From positions 310,001-374,000 of the forward strand of contig NZ_JASCRS010000002.1 in assembly GCF_030010235.1 (NCBI RefSeq): a stretch of 64,000 nucleotides of DNA. The letters run 5' to 3'. The stretch comes from Leucobacter sp. UT-8R-CII-1-4 (GTDB lineage Bacteria > Actinomycetota > Actinomycetes > Actinomycetales > Microbacteriaceae). This document shows, piece after piece, positions 34,340 to 44,153 of the stretch. Under the pieces are notes generated by a model that was not told where the DNA came from, did not search any database, and was given only the letters and a program-made list of their open reading frames with translations. How positions within the stretch are numbered: the stretch's first letter is position 1; each line of letters begins with the position of its first letter. The translations under genes were made by a program, and so were the position numbers.

Positions 34340-35569
34340 ATGGAAAACAATTTCGCCAACCTGGCAATGCCCAGCACGATCGAGCTCAACGATCTTCTGC
34401 ACGACTATTTGCTCGGTCTAGTACTCATCGCCGGCGGCGGTCGCCCCGGAGACCAGCACCCCGTGCAGTGGGTGCACGTCAGCGACCTTTCCGACCCGTC
34501 ACCCTTCCTCACGCCACGCACCGTAATCCTCACCACAGGCGGCCAATTCAGCACCCCGCTTGAACAAGAAGAAGCCGATGCATATGTGCGCAGACTGGTA
34601 GAAGTTGGCACCACAGCCCTTGGCGTTGGCGTTGGTTTGCAGTGGGATCGCATTCCCCCTTCTCTCATCGAGGCCTGCGAACAGGCACAACTGCCGCTCT
34701 TTCGTGTGCCTTATGACACCCCCTTCATCGCGGTGGTGCGCACGGCAGCCCGTCTCATTGACGCACAACTGCGCAGCGACACCTCGTGGGGCCGCGAGCA
34801 ATTTGGCTCGTTCAGCAGCCTGGCAAGGCGTCGAAACCTTGGTGAAGCAGAACAGGCCGTGCGCAGCGTCGTACTCAAACTCCTCCTCGAGGGTCAACGC
34901 GATCTGGCAGAGCAGGTCGCTTCGAAGATGCTGCCAACGCTGCCGCGCGGCCAAGTGGCCGTAGTGATCGCGCCAACACCAATTGCATCGCCAGCGCTCA
35001 AAGAGCTCACTCCCCTACTCGCCGAGCAGCCTGGCGTGTTTTCTTCAGAGGATCGGCAGCAATTCACGGTGATCGCTGAGCACAGTCAGCTCGCCACGCT
35101 GCGGCGCGTGCTCAACAAACATGCCATCAGCTGCGGCATCTCAGAGCGCGGCTCAGCTTCAGATATTCGTGAGCTTCTTGAGCAAGCAGAACGTGCTGCT
35201 GAGCTTGCAAGGCAGTCGCCCGAAGAGGGGCCCGTACTTTACCGCCCTGAGATGCACGCTGGGGTGTTGCAACTTCTGCAACAGCGCCCCGAAGCGGTCA
35301 GGCGCGCAAACGGACTGCTCGCGCCGCTGCGCCTGCACGACGAACGTCACAAAGACGAACTTCGCCTGAGCCTTGAGGTTTGGCTTGCACATCATGGCCA
35401 AACGAGTGCCGCGGCGACCGAACTCGGAGTGCACCGGCACACACTGCGCGCCAGAGTGAGCACCGCGGCAAGCCTGCTGCAACGAGATCTCGACGACCCC
35501 GACACTCGGGCGGAACTTTGGGCCGCCATGCGTATTTTGCGCGGTGGATCGGCAAATTCAAGCAGCTAG
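34340..35569 (+). CDS. PucR-family transcriptional regulator (probable GABA operon activator)
   Basis: The 409-residue protein has an N-terminal PucR ligand domain (about residues 10-130: LNDLLHDYLLGLVLIAGG, WVHVSDLSDPSPFLTPRTVILTTG), a GGDEF-like middle region and a C-terminal HTH_30 (LEVWLAHHGQTSAAATELGVHRHTLR). Divergence from gabT indicates it controls the gab operon in response to GABA or a related amine. No Shine-Dalgarno site; CATAAT lies 8 nt before the ATG. MPSTIELND, nine codons later, is an alternative start. Confidence 0.88.
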   Translation: MENNFANLAMPSTIELNDLLHDYLLGLVLIAGGGRPGDQHPVQWVHVSDLSDPSPFLTPRTVILTTGGQFSTPLEQEEADAYVRRLVEVGTTALGVGVGLQWDRIPPSLIEACEQAQLPLFRVPYDTPFIAVVRTAARLIDAQLRSDTSWGREQFGSFSSLARRRNLGEAEQAVRSVVLKLLLEGQRDLAEQVASKMLPTLPRGQVAVVIAPTPIASPALKELTPLLAEQPGVFSSEDRQQFTVIAEHSQLATLRRVLNKHAISCGISERGSASDIRELLEQAERAAELARQSPEEGPVLYRPEMHAGVLQLLQQRPEAVRRANGLLAPLRLHDERHKDELRLSLEVWLAHHGQTSAAATELGVHRHTLRARVSTAASLLQRDLDDPDTRAELWAAMRILRGGSANSSS

Positions 35570-35589
35570 GCAACGCGATTAGGCGAAGC

Positions 35590-36624
35590 TCATTCTGCTT
35601 TCGCGCCCGGTGGCAACTCACCATAGGGATCCCAGCCGCGAGGCTGAAAAGGCGCACCGTCGAGCAGCACGCGCACACCGTCGGAGCGAGGATCGCCCAC
35701 CGCACCAATCTCGAGAAACCCTGCGGGCAGCACCGTTCCCGCGGCGAAGGTCGCAAGCAGGCCGTGGTCTTCTCCACCGGTGAGCATAGACAGTACCGAA
35801 ACCTGTTGGCCACGTTGCACGCCGAACCCGCGTTCAAGCAACTCTGAGTCAAAACGCATCGACACATCACTTGCTTCGCCGAGCCGTTCCGCGTCAAGCG
35901 AGAGTCCATCCGAAACATCCATCATGGCGCTCGCACCAGCTACGGCCGCCGCAGCACCCATTGCGATCGGCGCGACCGGCGCCAATTGCGCCGCGAGCGC
36001 GGCAGGATGCTGGTCGCGAAGACGCGCCATCGCATCGCTTGTAGCGATCCCGTGAGCGTCTGCGCTCTCCCGAAAAAGCAGCGCGAGCCCGATCCCGGCA
36101 AGCCCAAGATCGCCGGCATAGGCAATGGTGTCACCGGGCTTCGCGCCTGAGCGCAGCACGGGGGTTCGGCCCTGCATATCGCCGAGCGCGGTCACCGCCG
36201 CGAAAAGCACGGGCGAAGTCCCAAGGTCTCCCCCGACAACTCCGCAACCGGGCGCGAGCTCATGGCAGGCAGCATCAAGCCCTCTCGCGATACCTTCGAG
36301 CAGAGCAACGTCGGCGTCTTGCGGGCAAGCGAGTGAGACTGTCAACCCAATCGGTCGCGCCCCCATGGCGGCAACATCAGAAAGATTGGTCGCAGCGAGC
36401 TTCCATCCCAGGTCAAAGCCGGCGCCGGCCTCGGCTGCGCCGTGCCAGGCCATTCGAAAGTCGGGGCCCTCAACCATGGTGTCGCTCGTAACCACCACGT
36501 CTCCATTCGCGGCGAGGATCGCGCAATCATCACCCGGTCCGAGCAGTGCGGCATCGGCTGGCCGCAATTGCGCGAGCACGCGCTTCAGCACCTGTTTTTC
36601 GCCGGCATCGCCCACACTTACCAC
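35590..36624 (-). CDS. thiL: Thiamine-monophosphate kinase
   Basis: The 344-residue enzyme phosphorylates TMP to thiamine diphosphate. It has GPGDDCAILAANGDVVVTSDT (metal and ATP site; Asp residues), FDLGWKLAATNLSDVAAMGA, VVGGDLG and AMMDVSDGLSLDAERL, all typical of ThiL. The GTG at 36624 is preferred because TACCTT (36636-36631) lies six nt upstream; the frame is open to 36672 and another GTG exists at 36615. Convergent with the PucR gene. Confidence 0.94.
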   Translation of the reverse strand: MVSVGDAGEKQVLKRVLAQLRPADAALLGPGDDCAILAANGDVVVTSDTMVEGPDFRMAWHGAAEAGAGFDLGWKLAATNLSDVAAMGARPIGLTVSLACPQDADVALLEGIARGLDAACHELAPGCGVVGGDLGTSPVLFAAVTALGDMQGRTPVLRSGAKPGDTIAYAGDLGLAGIGLALLFRESADAHGIATSDAMARLRDQHPAALAAQLAPVAPIAMGAAAAVAGASAMMDVSDGLSLDAERLGEASDVSMRFDSELLERGFGVQRGQQVSVLSMLTGGEDHGLLATFAAGTVLPAGFLEIGAVGDPRSDGVRVLLDGAPFQPRGWDPYGELPPGAKAE

Positions 36625-36698
36625 CCGTCCAAGGTATCCCACCTCGGCACTCGGCTGACACCCGACTTTCACAGAGCTTGCGGGGGTAGGCTGGCCTC

Positions 36699-37196
36699 GT
36701 GCTCATGAAGGTAACCAAGACTCGCAAAATCGCCGCATTTGCTGCCGCAGCCATCACCATGAGCCTGGCGCTCTCAGGCTGCGCCTCAGCGGTTCCAATG
36801 GAACCGGCAGAAGACGCAAACAACCCGGCATGCGCTGATGTGATCGTACGGCTGCCTAAGACAGTAGCCGATCTGCCAAAGCGCGCCACCAACGCTCAGG
36901 CCACCGGCGCGTGGGGCGATCCAGTGGGGGTCGAATTGCGCTGCGGCGTGCCAACGAGCGGACCAACCACTGACATGTGTGTGTCAGTGAAGGGTGTCGA
37001 CTGGATCATCGACGATTCCGAAGCCCCCATCTACCGCTTTGAAGCGTACGGCCGCGAGCCGGGTCTTGAAGTGTTCGTAAACAGCGAGCTTGCCAGTGGC
37101 ACGATGGTTGCGACCGACCTCACCAATGTGGCGCAGATGCTGCCGCAGGTTCGTCAGTGCACCAGCTACGACGATTCCCGTCGCATCGACAAATAA
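36699..37196 (+). CDS. DUF3515 family lipoprotein
   Basis: This 165-residue protein has a signal peptide and lipobox (LALSGCAS). The mature DUF3515 domain has conserved Cys residues (NPACADVIVRLP, VELRCGVP, CTSY) probably forming disulphides. The family is actinobacterial, of unknown function, and habitually lies between ddl and thiL, as here. The GTG at 36699 follows TAGGCT (36687-36692) by 6 nt; an ATG two codons later is the alternative. Confidence 0.85.
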   Translation: MLMKVTKTRKIAAFAAAAITMSLALSGCASAVPMEPAEDANNPACADVIVRLPKTVADLPKRATNAQATGAWGDPVGVELRCGVPTSGPTTDMCVSVKGVDWIIDDSEAPIYRFEAYGREPGLEVFVNSELASGTMVATDLTNVAQMLPQVRQCTSYDDSRRIDK

Positions 37197-37382
37197 CCGG
37201 GTCACCTCCGCACTTGCGAGTGCTCCTCAACTTGCGCTCATAGCCGCTCAAGAGCGCTGATGCCCGCATTGTTTCAGACTTGGGTTCCGTAAGCCAAAAG
37301 GTTGAGAAATGATCCGCCACCGTCCACGTTCAACGCGGCAAGCAGGCGGAGTCGCTCGCACAAACGAGGTTTGCGCTAAAGC

Positions 37383-38525
37383 CTAAGCCTGGCGCTCAAG
37401 TGCGAGCTCAATCAGCTCGGTAATCAAATCTTTGTAGGCAAGCCCCGACTCTTCCCAGAGGCGCGGATACATCGAGACCGGAGTGAAGCCAGGCAGCGTG
37501 TTGATTTCATTCAGCACCGGGCCCTGCTCGGTCAAGAAGAAATCAATGCGTGAAAGACCAGCGAGCTGTGCCGCTTCGAAAGATCGCACTGCGGCATCGC
37601 GGATCGACTCGAACTCTGCATCGGTCACTGGCGCAGGCAGCACGAGTTCGACGCCCGAAGCACCAAGATACTTGGCTTCGAAGTCGTAGAACTCACGACC
37701 GCTAAACGCAATCTCGCCAATCACAGAACTGGTGCGAGGGGCGCTACCGTTGCGCCCCTGCAGCACAGCAATTTCAACCTCGCGACCAACGACGCCAGAT
37801 TCAATCAACACAATTGAATCCTCAGCGAAGGCGACTTCGAGCGCAGCAGGCAGTTCATCGGCAACCTTCACCTTGCTCACACCGACGCTTGATCCAGCGC
37901 GTGCCGGCTTCACAAAGAGCGGGTAGCTCAGTCCCTCGTCGAGACGCGCAACCACACTCGGATCGCGGTCAAACTCGTGACGGGTGATGGTGCGCCACGG
38001 TGCCACCGCGATACCCGCATCAGCGAGCACCGTTTTTGCGACGTGCTTGTCCATCGCGAGCGCTGATCCGAGCACACCCGAGCCAACGTATGGCAGGTCA
38101 ACCAGATCTAGCAGGCCCTGCAGAGTGCCGTCTTCGCCGAAGGGACCGTGCAATGTCGGCAGCACCACGTCAACGTGCCCGAGCGAAGCGATCGTACCGT
38201 CCTCGCGAATCAGGCTGAGTGCGCGGGTATCGATCGAAGCAGGCCACAACACACGAGTCCCGTTTTCGACAACTTCGGGCAGACCACCAGGCACTAACTT
38301 GTAGTCGGCAAGATCTGCCTCGCTCAACAGTACGGTTGCACCACGCTTCGTAATACCAACCGGGATCACTTCAAACTTGCTGCGGTCGATAGCGTTCAGC
38401 ACACCCGCTGCTGTAACGCAGCTGATTCCGTGCTCGCTTGAGCGACCTCCGAAGAGCAGCACCACCCGGCGCTTCGCGCCTTCCTCAGTGGTGTTCTGAC
38501 TTCCAGCGTTCACGTCGGTGCTCAT
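37383..38525 (-). CDS. ddl: D-alanine--D-alanine ligase
   Basis: The 380-residue ATP-grasp enzyme makes the D-Ala-D-Ala end of the peptidoglycan stem. N-terminal VVLLFGGRSSEHGISCVTA, central FVKPARAGSSVGVSKV and C-terminal NEINTLPGFTPVSMYPRL (metal-binding Glu/Asn) are diagnostic. VGLSRIDFFLTE-type region confirms the D-Ala form over D-lactate variants only weakly. Three bases after gpsA, so in the murA-plsC-gpsA-ddl operon. Confidence 0.96.
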   Translation of the reverse strand: MSTDVNAGSQNTTEEGAKRRVVLLFGGRSSEHGISCVTAAGVLNAIDRSKFEVIPVGITKRGATVLLSEADLADYKLVPGGLPEVVENGTRVLWPASIDTRALSLIREDGTIASLGHVDVVLPTLHGPFGEDGTLQGLLDLVDLPYVGSGVLGSALAMDKHVAKTVLADAGIAVAPWRTITRHEFDRDPSVVARLDEGLSYPLFVKPARAGSSVGVSKVKVADELPAALEVAFAEDSIVLIESGVVGREVEIAVLQGRNGSAPRTSSVIGEIAFSGREFYDFEAKYLGASGVELVLPAPVTDAEFESIRDAAVRSFEAAQLAGLSRIDFFLTEQGPVLNEINTLPGFTPVSMYPRLWEESGLAYKDLITELIELALERQA

Positions 38526-38528
38526 GCG

Positions 38529-39650
38529 TCACTTTCCCTTCAGTTTTTGCCAGAACTGCTGCAAGCGGCTTGGCTCTTGCGAGTTCAGGCGAAGCTCTGG
38601 TTTTGGCACATCATCTTCAGTAGCAAGGTGTGGGCCAAGATTTTGCGGACGCATAGTTCCGTCAAGCACCATCTGCACCTGCTCAACGATCGGCATCACA
38701 ATGCCACGGGCACGAGCCAATTCGAGCACAGACTGCACCGAACTAATTCCCTCGGCGGTCTGCTGCATCTGCTGTTTCGTCTCTTCAAGAGAAAACCCCT
38801 GGCCGATCAACCGGCCAGCAGTGTTGTTGCGCGAAAGCGGCGACTGGCAGGTGGCGATCAGGTCACCGAGCCCGGCCAGACCAGAAAGAGTCACAGGGTC
38901 TGCACCAGAAGCCACCGAGAACTCAGTCATCTCGGCAAGCCCTCTAGTGATGATCGCTGCCTTCGTATTTTCACCGTAGCCGACACCATCAACGATGCCG
39001 ATAGCCAAAGCAATAAGGTTCTTCAGCACACCACCGAGCTCGGTGCCCACCACGTCGGTGTTCACATAGCTTCGAAAGTATGGCGCAGAACAGGCCGTTG
39101 CGATCCGCTTCGCCACTTCAAGATCAATACAAGACGCCACCGCACCGGTCGGCTGTTCTTTAGCAATTTCAAGCGCAATATTTGGGCCAGAGACGACGCC
39201 CACACGACTCGGATCAAGATCAAGCGTGTCGATAATCACCTCGCTCATGCGCATGGTGCTGCTCTTCTCGACCCCCTTGACGAGGCTCACGAGCACGGCC
39301 CGAGGGCCAAGGTAAGGCTCTAGCGCGAGCAGATTTTCACGAAGCGACTGACTGGGTACCGCAAGAAACACCAGCTCTGCACCGCGCAAAGCGACCGCTG
39401 GATCACTCGTCGCCTGCAGAGTTTTTGGCAGGTTGATGCCTGGCAGGTATTGGGTGTTTCGTTTGGCGACCTGAATTTCGTTCGCCTGTTCTGGCCTGCG
39501 CGCCAAGATCGTCACATCGCAGCCGGCATCGCTGAGCACCTTCGCGAAGGTAGTGCCCCAGCTACCGGCACCGATCATTGCTACCTTGCGACCTCGGTTA
39601 CGTTTTTGCCCAGCCGCTTGGACCGCGATCGATCCAGTTCCGTCACTCAA
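38529..39650 (-). CDS. gpsA: Glycerol-3-phosphate dehydrogenase [NAD(P)+]
   Basis: The 373-residue enzyme reduces dihydroxyacetone phosphate to sn-glycerol-3-phosphate for phospholipids. AMIGAGSWGTTFAKVLSDAG is the Rossmann loop; ALAIGIVDGVGYGENTKAAIITRGLAEM contains the catalytic Lys region; GLAGLGDLIATCQSPLSRN follows. The N-terminus has about 20 extra polar residues. Overlaps plsC by 4 bp. Confidence 0.96.
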   Translation of the reverse strand: MSDGTGSIAVQAAGQKRNRGRKVAMIGAGSWGTTFAKVLSDAGCDVTILARRPEQANEIQVAKRNTQYLPGINLPKTLQATSDPAVALRGAELVFLAVPSQSLRENLLALEPYLGPRAVLVSLVKGVEKSSTMRMSEVIIDTLDLDPSRVGVVSGPNIALEIAKEQPTGAVASCIDLEVAKRIATACSAPYFRSYVNTDVVGTELGGVLKNLIALAIGIVDGVGYGENTKAAIITRGLAEMTEFSVASGADPVTLSGLAGLGDLIATCQSPLSRNNTAGRLIGQGFSLEETKQQMQQTAEGISSVQSVLELARARGIVMPIVEQVQMVLDGTMRPQNLGPHLATEDDVPKPELRLNSQEPSRLQQFWQKLKGK

Positions 39651-40414
39651 AAGCGTCCCGTTTCAGTCTGCTTGTGCTTCGCTGGATCCCACAACTCGCT
39701 CGGCGGGGTCTCACCACGAAGCCCGGCCAAAAGGCGGGTGATCTCATTCATCAGCATCACGGTTGCCTCATTGACAACCTTTTGATCAACGTCACGACCC
39801 TCGAACTTCGACAGATCGAGCGGTTCGCCGACAGCAACCTCAATGGTTTTGCGAGGGAATGGGTGAATGCCCTTTCCGTAGCGAGGCATCAGATTCTGCG
39901 TACCCCAGTGAGCGGCAGGAATCAGCGGAATTCCCGTCTCGAGCGCAAGTCGAACAGCGCCGCTCTTGCCGCGCATAGGCCAAAGGTCGGGGTCACGAGT
40001 GAGTGTGCCTTCTGGATACACAATCACCGCAGCCTCGCGACGAATCAGTTCTTCAGCAGCGCCCATGGGGTTGCCGTTTGCGCGCACCGCGCCCTCACGA
40101 CGAACGGGAATTTGTCCGGTAGCTTTCAACAGCCAGCCGAACACGGGCACCTTGAACAGGCTCTCTTTTGCCATGAACCGGGGCAAGCGACCAAGATGCC
40201 AAATTGCAGCGCCCATCGCAATGGGGTCAATCTCGCTGTAGTGGTTCGGCGACATGATGAATGGCCCGGTGTTTGGCAGCTTCGAGTCTGGGGTGAATCG
40301 ATAGCGAACCATGCACGACCAAAGCGGCAAGATCAGCGAAGCGAGCACCCAGAAGAGGCTCGGTCGCCGCTTCTCAGCGGAGGGCCGACTGCGCATCTTC
40401 ACTGTCTCTGTCAT
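39647..40414 (-). CDS. plsC: 1-acyl-sn-glycerol-3-phosphate acyltransferase
   Basis: The 255-residue enzyme acylates lysophosphatidate. It has the HX4D motif in SPNHYSEIDPIAMG, the FVxYPEGT-like VIVYPEGTLTR and a hydrophobic segment near the N-terminus (FWVLASLILPLWSCMV) that attaches it to the membrane. ATG at 40414 (MTETVKMRSRP) is chosen because longer forms run into murA. It lies 10 nt after murA and overlaps gpsA. Confidence 0.93.
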   Translation of the reverse strand: MTETVKMRSRPSAEKRRPSLFWVLASLILPLWSCMVRYRFTPDSKLPNTGPFIMSPNHYSEIDPIAMGAAIWHLGRLPRFMAKESLFKVPVFGWLLKATGQIPVRREGAVRANGNPMGAAEELIRREAAVIVYPEGTLTRDPDLWPMRGKSGAVRLALETGIPLIPAAHWGTQNLMPRYGKGIHPFPRKTIEVAVGEPLDLSKFEGRDVDQKVVNEATVMLMNEITRLLAGLRGETPPSELWDPAKHKQTETGRF

Positions 40415-40424
40415 GCCTAAAACG

Positions 40425-41849
40425 TTACCCCTCGAAAACGAAGTCTGCACCGAGCTGGCGGAGCTTCTCAATAAAGTTTTCGTAGCCGCGCGAAATGATG
40501 CCGAGGTTCGTGACCTTGGTCTGACCGTTTGCGGTCAATCCAGCGATCAGGTAGCTGAAGCCACCTCGCAGATCGGGCACCTCGATATCGGCACCGTGCA
40601 GCGTAGACGGGCCCGTAATTACAGCTGCCTGCTCGAACTCACGGCGCATGACGCGACGGCGTTCATCAGCAAGCCCGTCTTCGTAGACTTTAATGTCAGC
40701 ACCCATTTTGTTGAGCGCGTCCGTGAAGCCAAAGCGGTTCTCGTAGACAGTCTCGTGAATCGTTGAGACGCCCTTTGCCTGGGTCAGTGCGACCACGAGT
40801 GGCTGCTGCCAATCGGTCATGAAGCCAGGGTGCACATCGGTTTCGATCGTTACTGGTTTCAGGTCGCCGCCCGGGTGGAAGAACCGAATGCCATCGTCGT
40901 GCACCTCGAAGTCGCCGCCAACCTTACGGAAGACGTTGAGGAAGGTCATCATTTCTTCCTGGCGTGCACCGCCGACAAACACATCGCCGCGGGTTGCAAG
41001 CGCGGCTGACGCCCAGCTAGCTGCCTCGTTGCGGTCAAAGAGCGCGCGGTGGTCATAGCCGCGAAGTTCCTTGACGCCCTCAATGAAGATCACACGATTC
41101 GGCTCAACAGTAATGATCGCGCCCATCTTCTGCAGAATGCAGATGAGGTCGGTGATCTCTGGCTCGATTGCCGCGTTGCGCAGTTCGGTCTCGCCCTCAG
41201 CGAGTACAGCGGTGAGCAGCACCTGCTCGGTAGCGCCAACCGATGGGTACGGCAGTTCAATGCTCGCACCGTGCAGACCGTCTGGTGCGGTCAGGCTAAT
41301 GCCACTTGGCAGCTTCTCCACAACCGCACCAAACTTACGCAGCGCGTCAAGGTGGAAGTCGATTGGCCGGTCGCCGATACGGCAACCCCCGAGGTCAGGA
41401 ATGAACGCCTCACCGAGACGGTGCAGCAGTGGGCCACAGAACAGAATCGGAATACGCGATGATCCAGCGTGCGCGTCAATATCGGCGTGGTGCGCGATTT
41501 CAACGTTCGACGGGTCGAGACGCCATTCCCCTGGTTCTTCGCCGCGGGTGATCAGCACGCCGTGAAGTGCCAGCAAACCGGCAACCACACGAATGTCCGA
41601 CACGTTTGGCACGTTGCGAAGCACACTGCTGGTCTGACCGAGCAGCGCGGCAACCATGGCCTTTGGCGCAAGATTTTTTGCGCCACGGACCTCAATACGT
41701 CCCTGCAGCGGACGACCACCATTGATGATGATCTCGTCACTGGTCAGGCCTACGCGTGCGCCAGCTTTCTGCGCATCAAGCTTCAGCCCCTCATCAACAC
41801 TGTCCGTTGTCGGTTCTGTTGCAGACGATGCTGCGGCCGAGTCGTTCAT
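40425..41849 (-). CDS. murA: UDP-N-acetylglucosamine 1-carboxyvinyltransferase
   Basis: The 474-residue EPSP-synthase-like enzyme catalyses the first committed step of peptidoglycan synthesis. RGAKNLAPKAMVAALL carries the conserved Lys-Asn, and the fosfomycin-target Cys is present in DLGGCRIGDRPIDFH, predicting drug sensitivity at this site. The N-terminus has about 40 extra residues rich in Ser/Ala/Thr/Glu. GAGGAG 6 nt upstream supports the ATG at 41849. Starts the murA-plsC-gpsA-ddl operon. Confidence 0.95.
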   Translation of the reverse strand: MNDSAAASSATEPTTDSVDEGLKLDAQKAGARVGLTSDEIIINGGRPLQGRIEVRGAKNLAPKAMVAALLGQTSSVLRNVPNVSDIRVVAGLLALHGVLITRGEEPGEWRLDPSNVEIAHHADIDAHAGSSRIPILFCGPLLHRLGEAFIPDLGGCRIGDRPIDFHLDALRKFGAVVEKLPSGISLTAPDGLHGASIELPYPSVGATEQVLLTAVLAEGETELRNAAIEPEITDLICILQKMGAIITVEPNRVIFIEGVKELRGYDHRALFDRNEAASWASAALATRGDVFVGGARQEEMMTFLNVFRKVGGDFEVHDDGIRFFHPGGDLKPVTIETDVHPGFMTDWQQPLVVALTQAKGVSTIHETVYENRFGFTDALNKMGADIKVYEDGLADERRRVMRREFEQAAVITGPSTLHGADIEVPDLRGGFSYLIAGLTANGQTKVTNLGIISRGYENFIEKLRQLGADFVFEG

Positions 41850-41921
41850 GCCTCTCCTCAGGGGGTTCACTTACCGGGTGGGCGAATGTTCCAATCTACC
41901 GCGGTAACGCTGAGAAATGAA

Positions 41922-42518
41922 TTAGCGTCGCGGCAGTGTCGTTGGCATCCAAGCTGGGCGGGTCTTTTCGAACTCCGAAATCGCCTGTTCGTTCTGCAGA
42001 GTCAATGAAATATCGTCAAGACCTTCGAGCAGACGCCAGCGGGTGTAGTCGTCAATCTGGAACGGAACAACCAGGTCACCAGCAGCGACTGTGCGATCTT
42101 CGAGGCTTACGGTGAGTTGGGTTCCGGGAGCGGATTCGATAGCCGCCCAAAGCTTCTCAACGTCTGCTTCTTCGACCTGCGCTGCGAGCAGCCCCTGTTT
42201 GCCAGAGTTACCGCGGAAAATATCGGCAAATCGAGGCGAAATTACAACTTTGAAACCAAAGTCACGCAGCGCCCAAACCGCGTGCTCACGCGAAGACCCG
42301 GTGCCAAAATCAGGACCAGCGACCAGGATCTCAGCTCCCTGATACCGCGGCTGGTTGAGCACGAAGTCTTCGTCTTGACGCCAGTGATAAAACAGTGCGT
42401 CATCGAAGCCAGTCTTGGTTACACGCTTCAAAAAGTTCGCCGGGATGATCTGGTCAGTATCGACATTTGAGCGCTTCAGCGGGGCGGCCAGGCTCGTCAG
42501 TGTATTGAACTTTTCCAT
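41922..42518 (-). CDS. leuD: 3-isopropylmalate dehydratase small subunit
   Basis: The 198-residue swivel-domain subunit works with LeuC to isomerise 2- to 3-isopropylmalate in leucine synthesis. [17 protein letters not shown] at the N-terminus and [21 protein letters not shown] are diagnostic. It follows leuC by 2 nt and must share its leader-controlled transcript. Confidence 0.97.
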   Translation of the reverse strand: MEKFNTLTSLAAPLKRSNVDTDQIIPANFLKRVTKTGFDDALFYHWRQDEDFVLNQPRYQGAEILVAGPDFGTGSSREHAVWALRDFGFKVVISPRFADIFRGNSGKQGLLAAQVEEADVEKLWAAIESAPGTQLTVSLEDRTVAAGDLVVPFQIDDYTRWRLLEGLDDISLTLQNEQAISEFEKTRPAWMPTTLPRR

Positions 42519-42520
42519 GG

Positions 42521-44014
42521 TTACGCTGCCTGCACCTTCTCAGCGCCTGCTGCTGCGCCATCTGCGTCATGAGTAATACCCTGTTCTGCGTCTTGCTGCA
42601 GATCCCACGGGCTTGAGAGTGTGCCGCGAATCGCGGTCGCAGCGGCAACAAGTGGCGACACCAGGTGGGTGCGACCGCCCTTGCCCTGGCGACCCTCAAA
42701 GTTACGGTTCGAGGTCGAGGCGCAGCGCTCGCCTGGGGCAAGCTGATCCGGGTTCATACCGAGGCACATAGAGCAGCCAGCGAAACGCCACTCGCCACCA
42801 AAAGCCTCAACAATCTTGTCGATGCCCTCAGCCTCAGCCTCAAGACGCACGCGGGCAGAGCCGGGCACCACCATCAAACGAACACCGTCAGCCTTACGCT
42901 TGCCCTTGATGATGCCTGCAAAATCACGCAGATCGTCGAGGCGCGCGTTGGTGCAAGAACCCATGAAGACTGCGTCTACCGGGATCTCCTTCATTGGCTT
43001 ACCGGCTTCAAGATCCATGTATTCGATCGCACGCTCTGCTGCAGCACGCTCGTTTGGATCAGTAATGTCAGCCGGATTTGGCACGTTGTCGCTCAGCAGA
43101 ACGCCCTGACCAGGGTTGGTGCCCCAGGTTACGAATGGCTCAAGCGCGTTTGCGTCGATGAAGATTTCTTCGTCGAACACTGCACCCTCGTCGCTTGGCA
43201 GTGTCTTCCAGTAGTCAACAGCGGCATCCCAATCGGCGCCCTGTGGAGCGTGATCGCGGCCCTTCACATACTCGAAGGTTGTCTCATCTGGCGCAACCAT
43301 ACCGGCGCGTGCGCCAGCCTCAATCGACATATTGCAGATGGTCATACGTCCATCCATCGAAAGGTTGCGAATCGCCGACCCGCGGTACTCGAGCACATAG
43401 CCCTGACCGCCACCGGTGCCGATCTTCGCGATTACAGCAAGAATGATGTCTTTCGCGGTCACGCCTGGGCGCAGTTCGCCATCAACGTTGATCGCCATTG
43501 TCTTGAATGGCTTCAGCGGCAGTGTCTGGGTTGCCATGACATGCTCGACTTCACTGGTGCCGATGCCGAATGCGAGCGCACCAAAAGCACCGTGCGTCGA
43601 GGTGTGGCTATCGCCGCACACTACGGTAATTCCCGGCATGCTCAGGCCAAGCTGCGGACCAACGACGTGCACGATTCCCTGCTCTTTGTCACCGAGCGGG
43701 TGCGCGCGCACACCAAACTCTGCGACATTCTTGCGCAGCGTCTCGATCTGCAGACGGCTCGTTGGATCCTCAATCTGCTTCGTGATGTTCAGTGTTGGGG
43801 TGTTGTGATCTTCGGTCGCGATCATCAGGTCAACCCGTCGTAGCGGGCGGTCTGCCGTACGAAGACCGTCAAAGGCCTGAGGGCTGGTGACCTCGTGGAT
43901 GAGGTGGAGATCGATGTAAATCAGGTCAGGATCACCGTTTTCACCCTTGACTACGGTGTGTGCATCCCAGAGTTTCTCGGCCAGAGTCCGAGGTCGTACG
44001 CTTTGCTCAGTCAT
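42521..44014 (-). CDS. leuC: 3-isopropylmalate dehydratase large subunit
   Basis: This 497-residue aconitase-family protein has the [4Fe-4S] Cys ligands in [17 protein letters not shown] and [20 protein letters not shown], and [22 protein letters not shown]. The ATG at 44014 has an AGAAGAGAAG ribosome-binding region. The 146-nt leader upstream encodes a Leu-rich peptide and a strong hairpin (see 44079-44159), so leuCD are probably controlled by leucine attenuation. Confidence 0.97.
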   Translation of the reverse strand: MTEQSVRPRTLAEKLWDAHTVVKGENGDPDLIYIDLHLIHEVTSPQAFDGLRTADRPLRRVDLMIATEDHNTPTLNITKQIEDPTSRLQIETLRKNVAEFGVRAHPLGDKEQGIVHVVGPQLGLSMPGITVVCGDSHTSTHGAFGALAFGIGTSEVEHVMATQTLPLKPFKTMAINVDGELRPGVTAKDIILAVIAKIGTGGGQGYVLEYRGSAIRNLSMDGRMTICNMSIEAGARAGMVAPDETTFEYVKGRDHAPQGADWDAAVDYWKTLPSDEGAVFDEEIFIDANALEPFVTWGTNPGQGVLLSDNVPNPADITDPNERAAAERAIEYMDLEAGKPMKEIPVDAVFMGSCTNARLDDLRDFAGIIKGKRKADGVRLMVVPGSARVRLEAEAEGIDKIVEAFGGEWRFAGCSMCLGMNPDQLAPGERCASTSNRNFEGRQGKGGRTHLVSPLVAAATAIRGTLSSPWDLQQDAEQGITHDADGAAAGAEKVQAA

Positions 44015-44078
44015 TATTCAGTGCTTCTCTTCTTTGATCGGTGCGCTTACGCACATGCATTTCGGCCGTACCTAAACT

Positions 44079-44118
44079 CCGCGACGGGAGCGGTCGAACT
44101 GATTACATCCCGTCGCGG
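44079..44118 (-). terminator. Attenuator stem of the leuCD leader
   Basis: CCGCGACGGG / 20-nt loop / CCCGTCGCGG is a perfect 10-bp stem. Its 5' arm is the last codons of the leader peptide (two codons after the Leu run), and the 3' arm is followed by AGTTTAGG. A ribosome stalled on the Leu codons would cover the 5' arm and block the stem. Confidence 0.7.
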
Positions 44119-44147
44119 CAAGCAAGAAGCAGAAGCCAACGACGCAT
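44103..44147 (-). CDS. Leucine-rich leader peptide of leuCD (MRRWLLLLACRDGM)
   Basis: ATG at 44147, 14 codons and TAA at 44105-44103. Codons 5-8 are four consecutive leucines (CTT CTG CTT CTT). TAGAAT (44159-44154) lies exactly 6 nt upstream, so the peptide is read from a leaderless transcript start. The arrangement (Leu codons, overlapping stem, leuC) is that of classical amino-acid attenuators. Confidence 0.75.
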   Translation of the reverse strand: MRRWLLLLACRDGM

Positions 44148-44153
44148 AGGGCG

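Noticed and set aside
37197..37382. Gene between DUF3515 and ddl
   Set aside because: Only short GCACT/AGTGC-type hairpins are visible, suiting a weak terminator; no coding signal.
42665..43843. 392-codon plus-strand frame inside leuC
   Set aside because: Exact antisense of a diagnostic leuC reading frame, Cys/His/Arg-biased and without any family motif.
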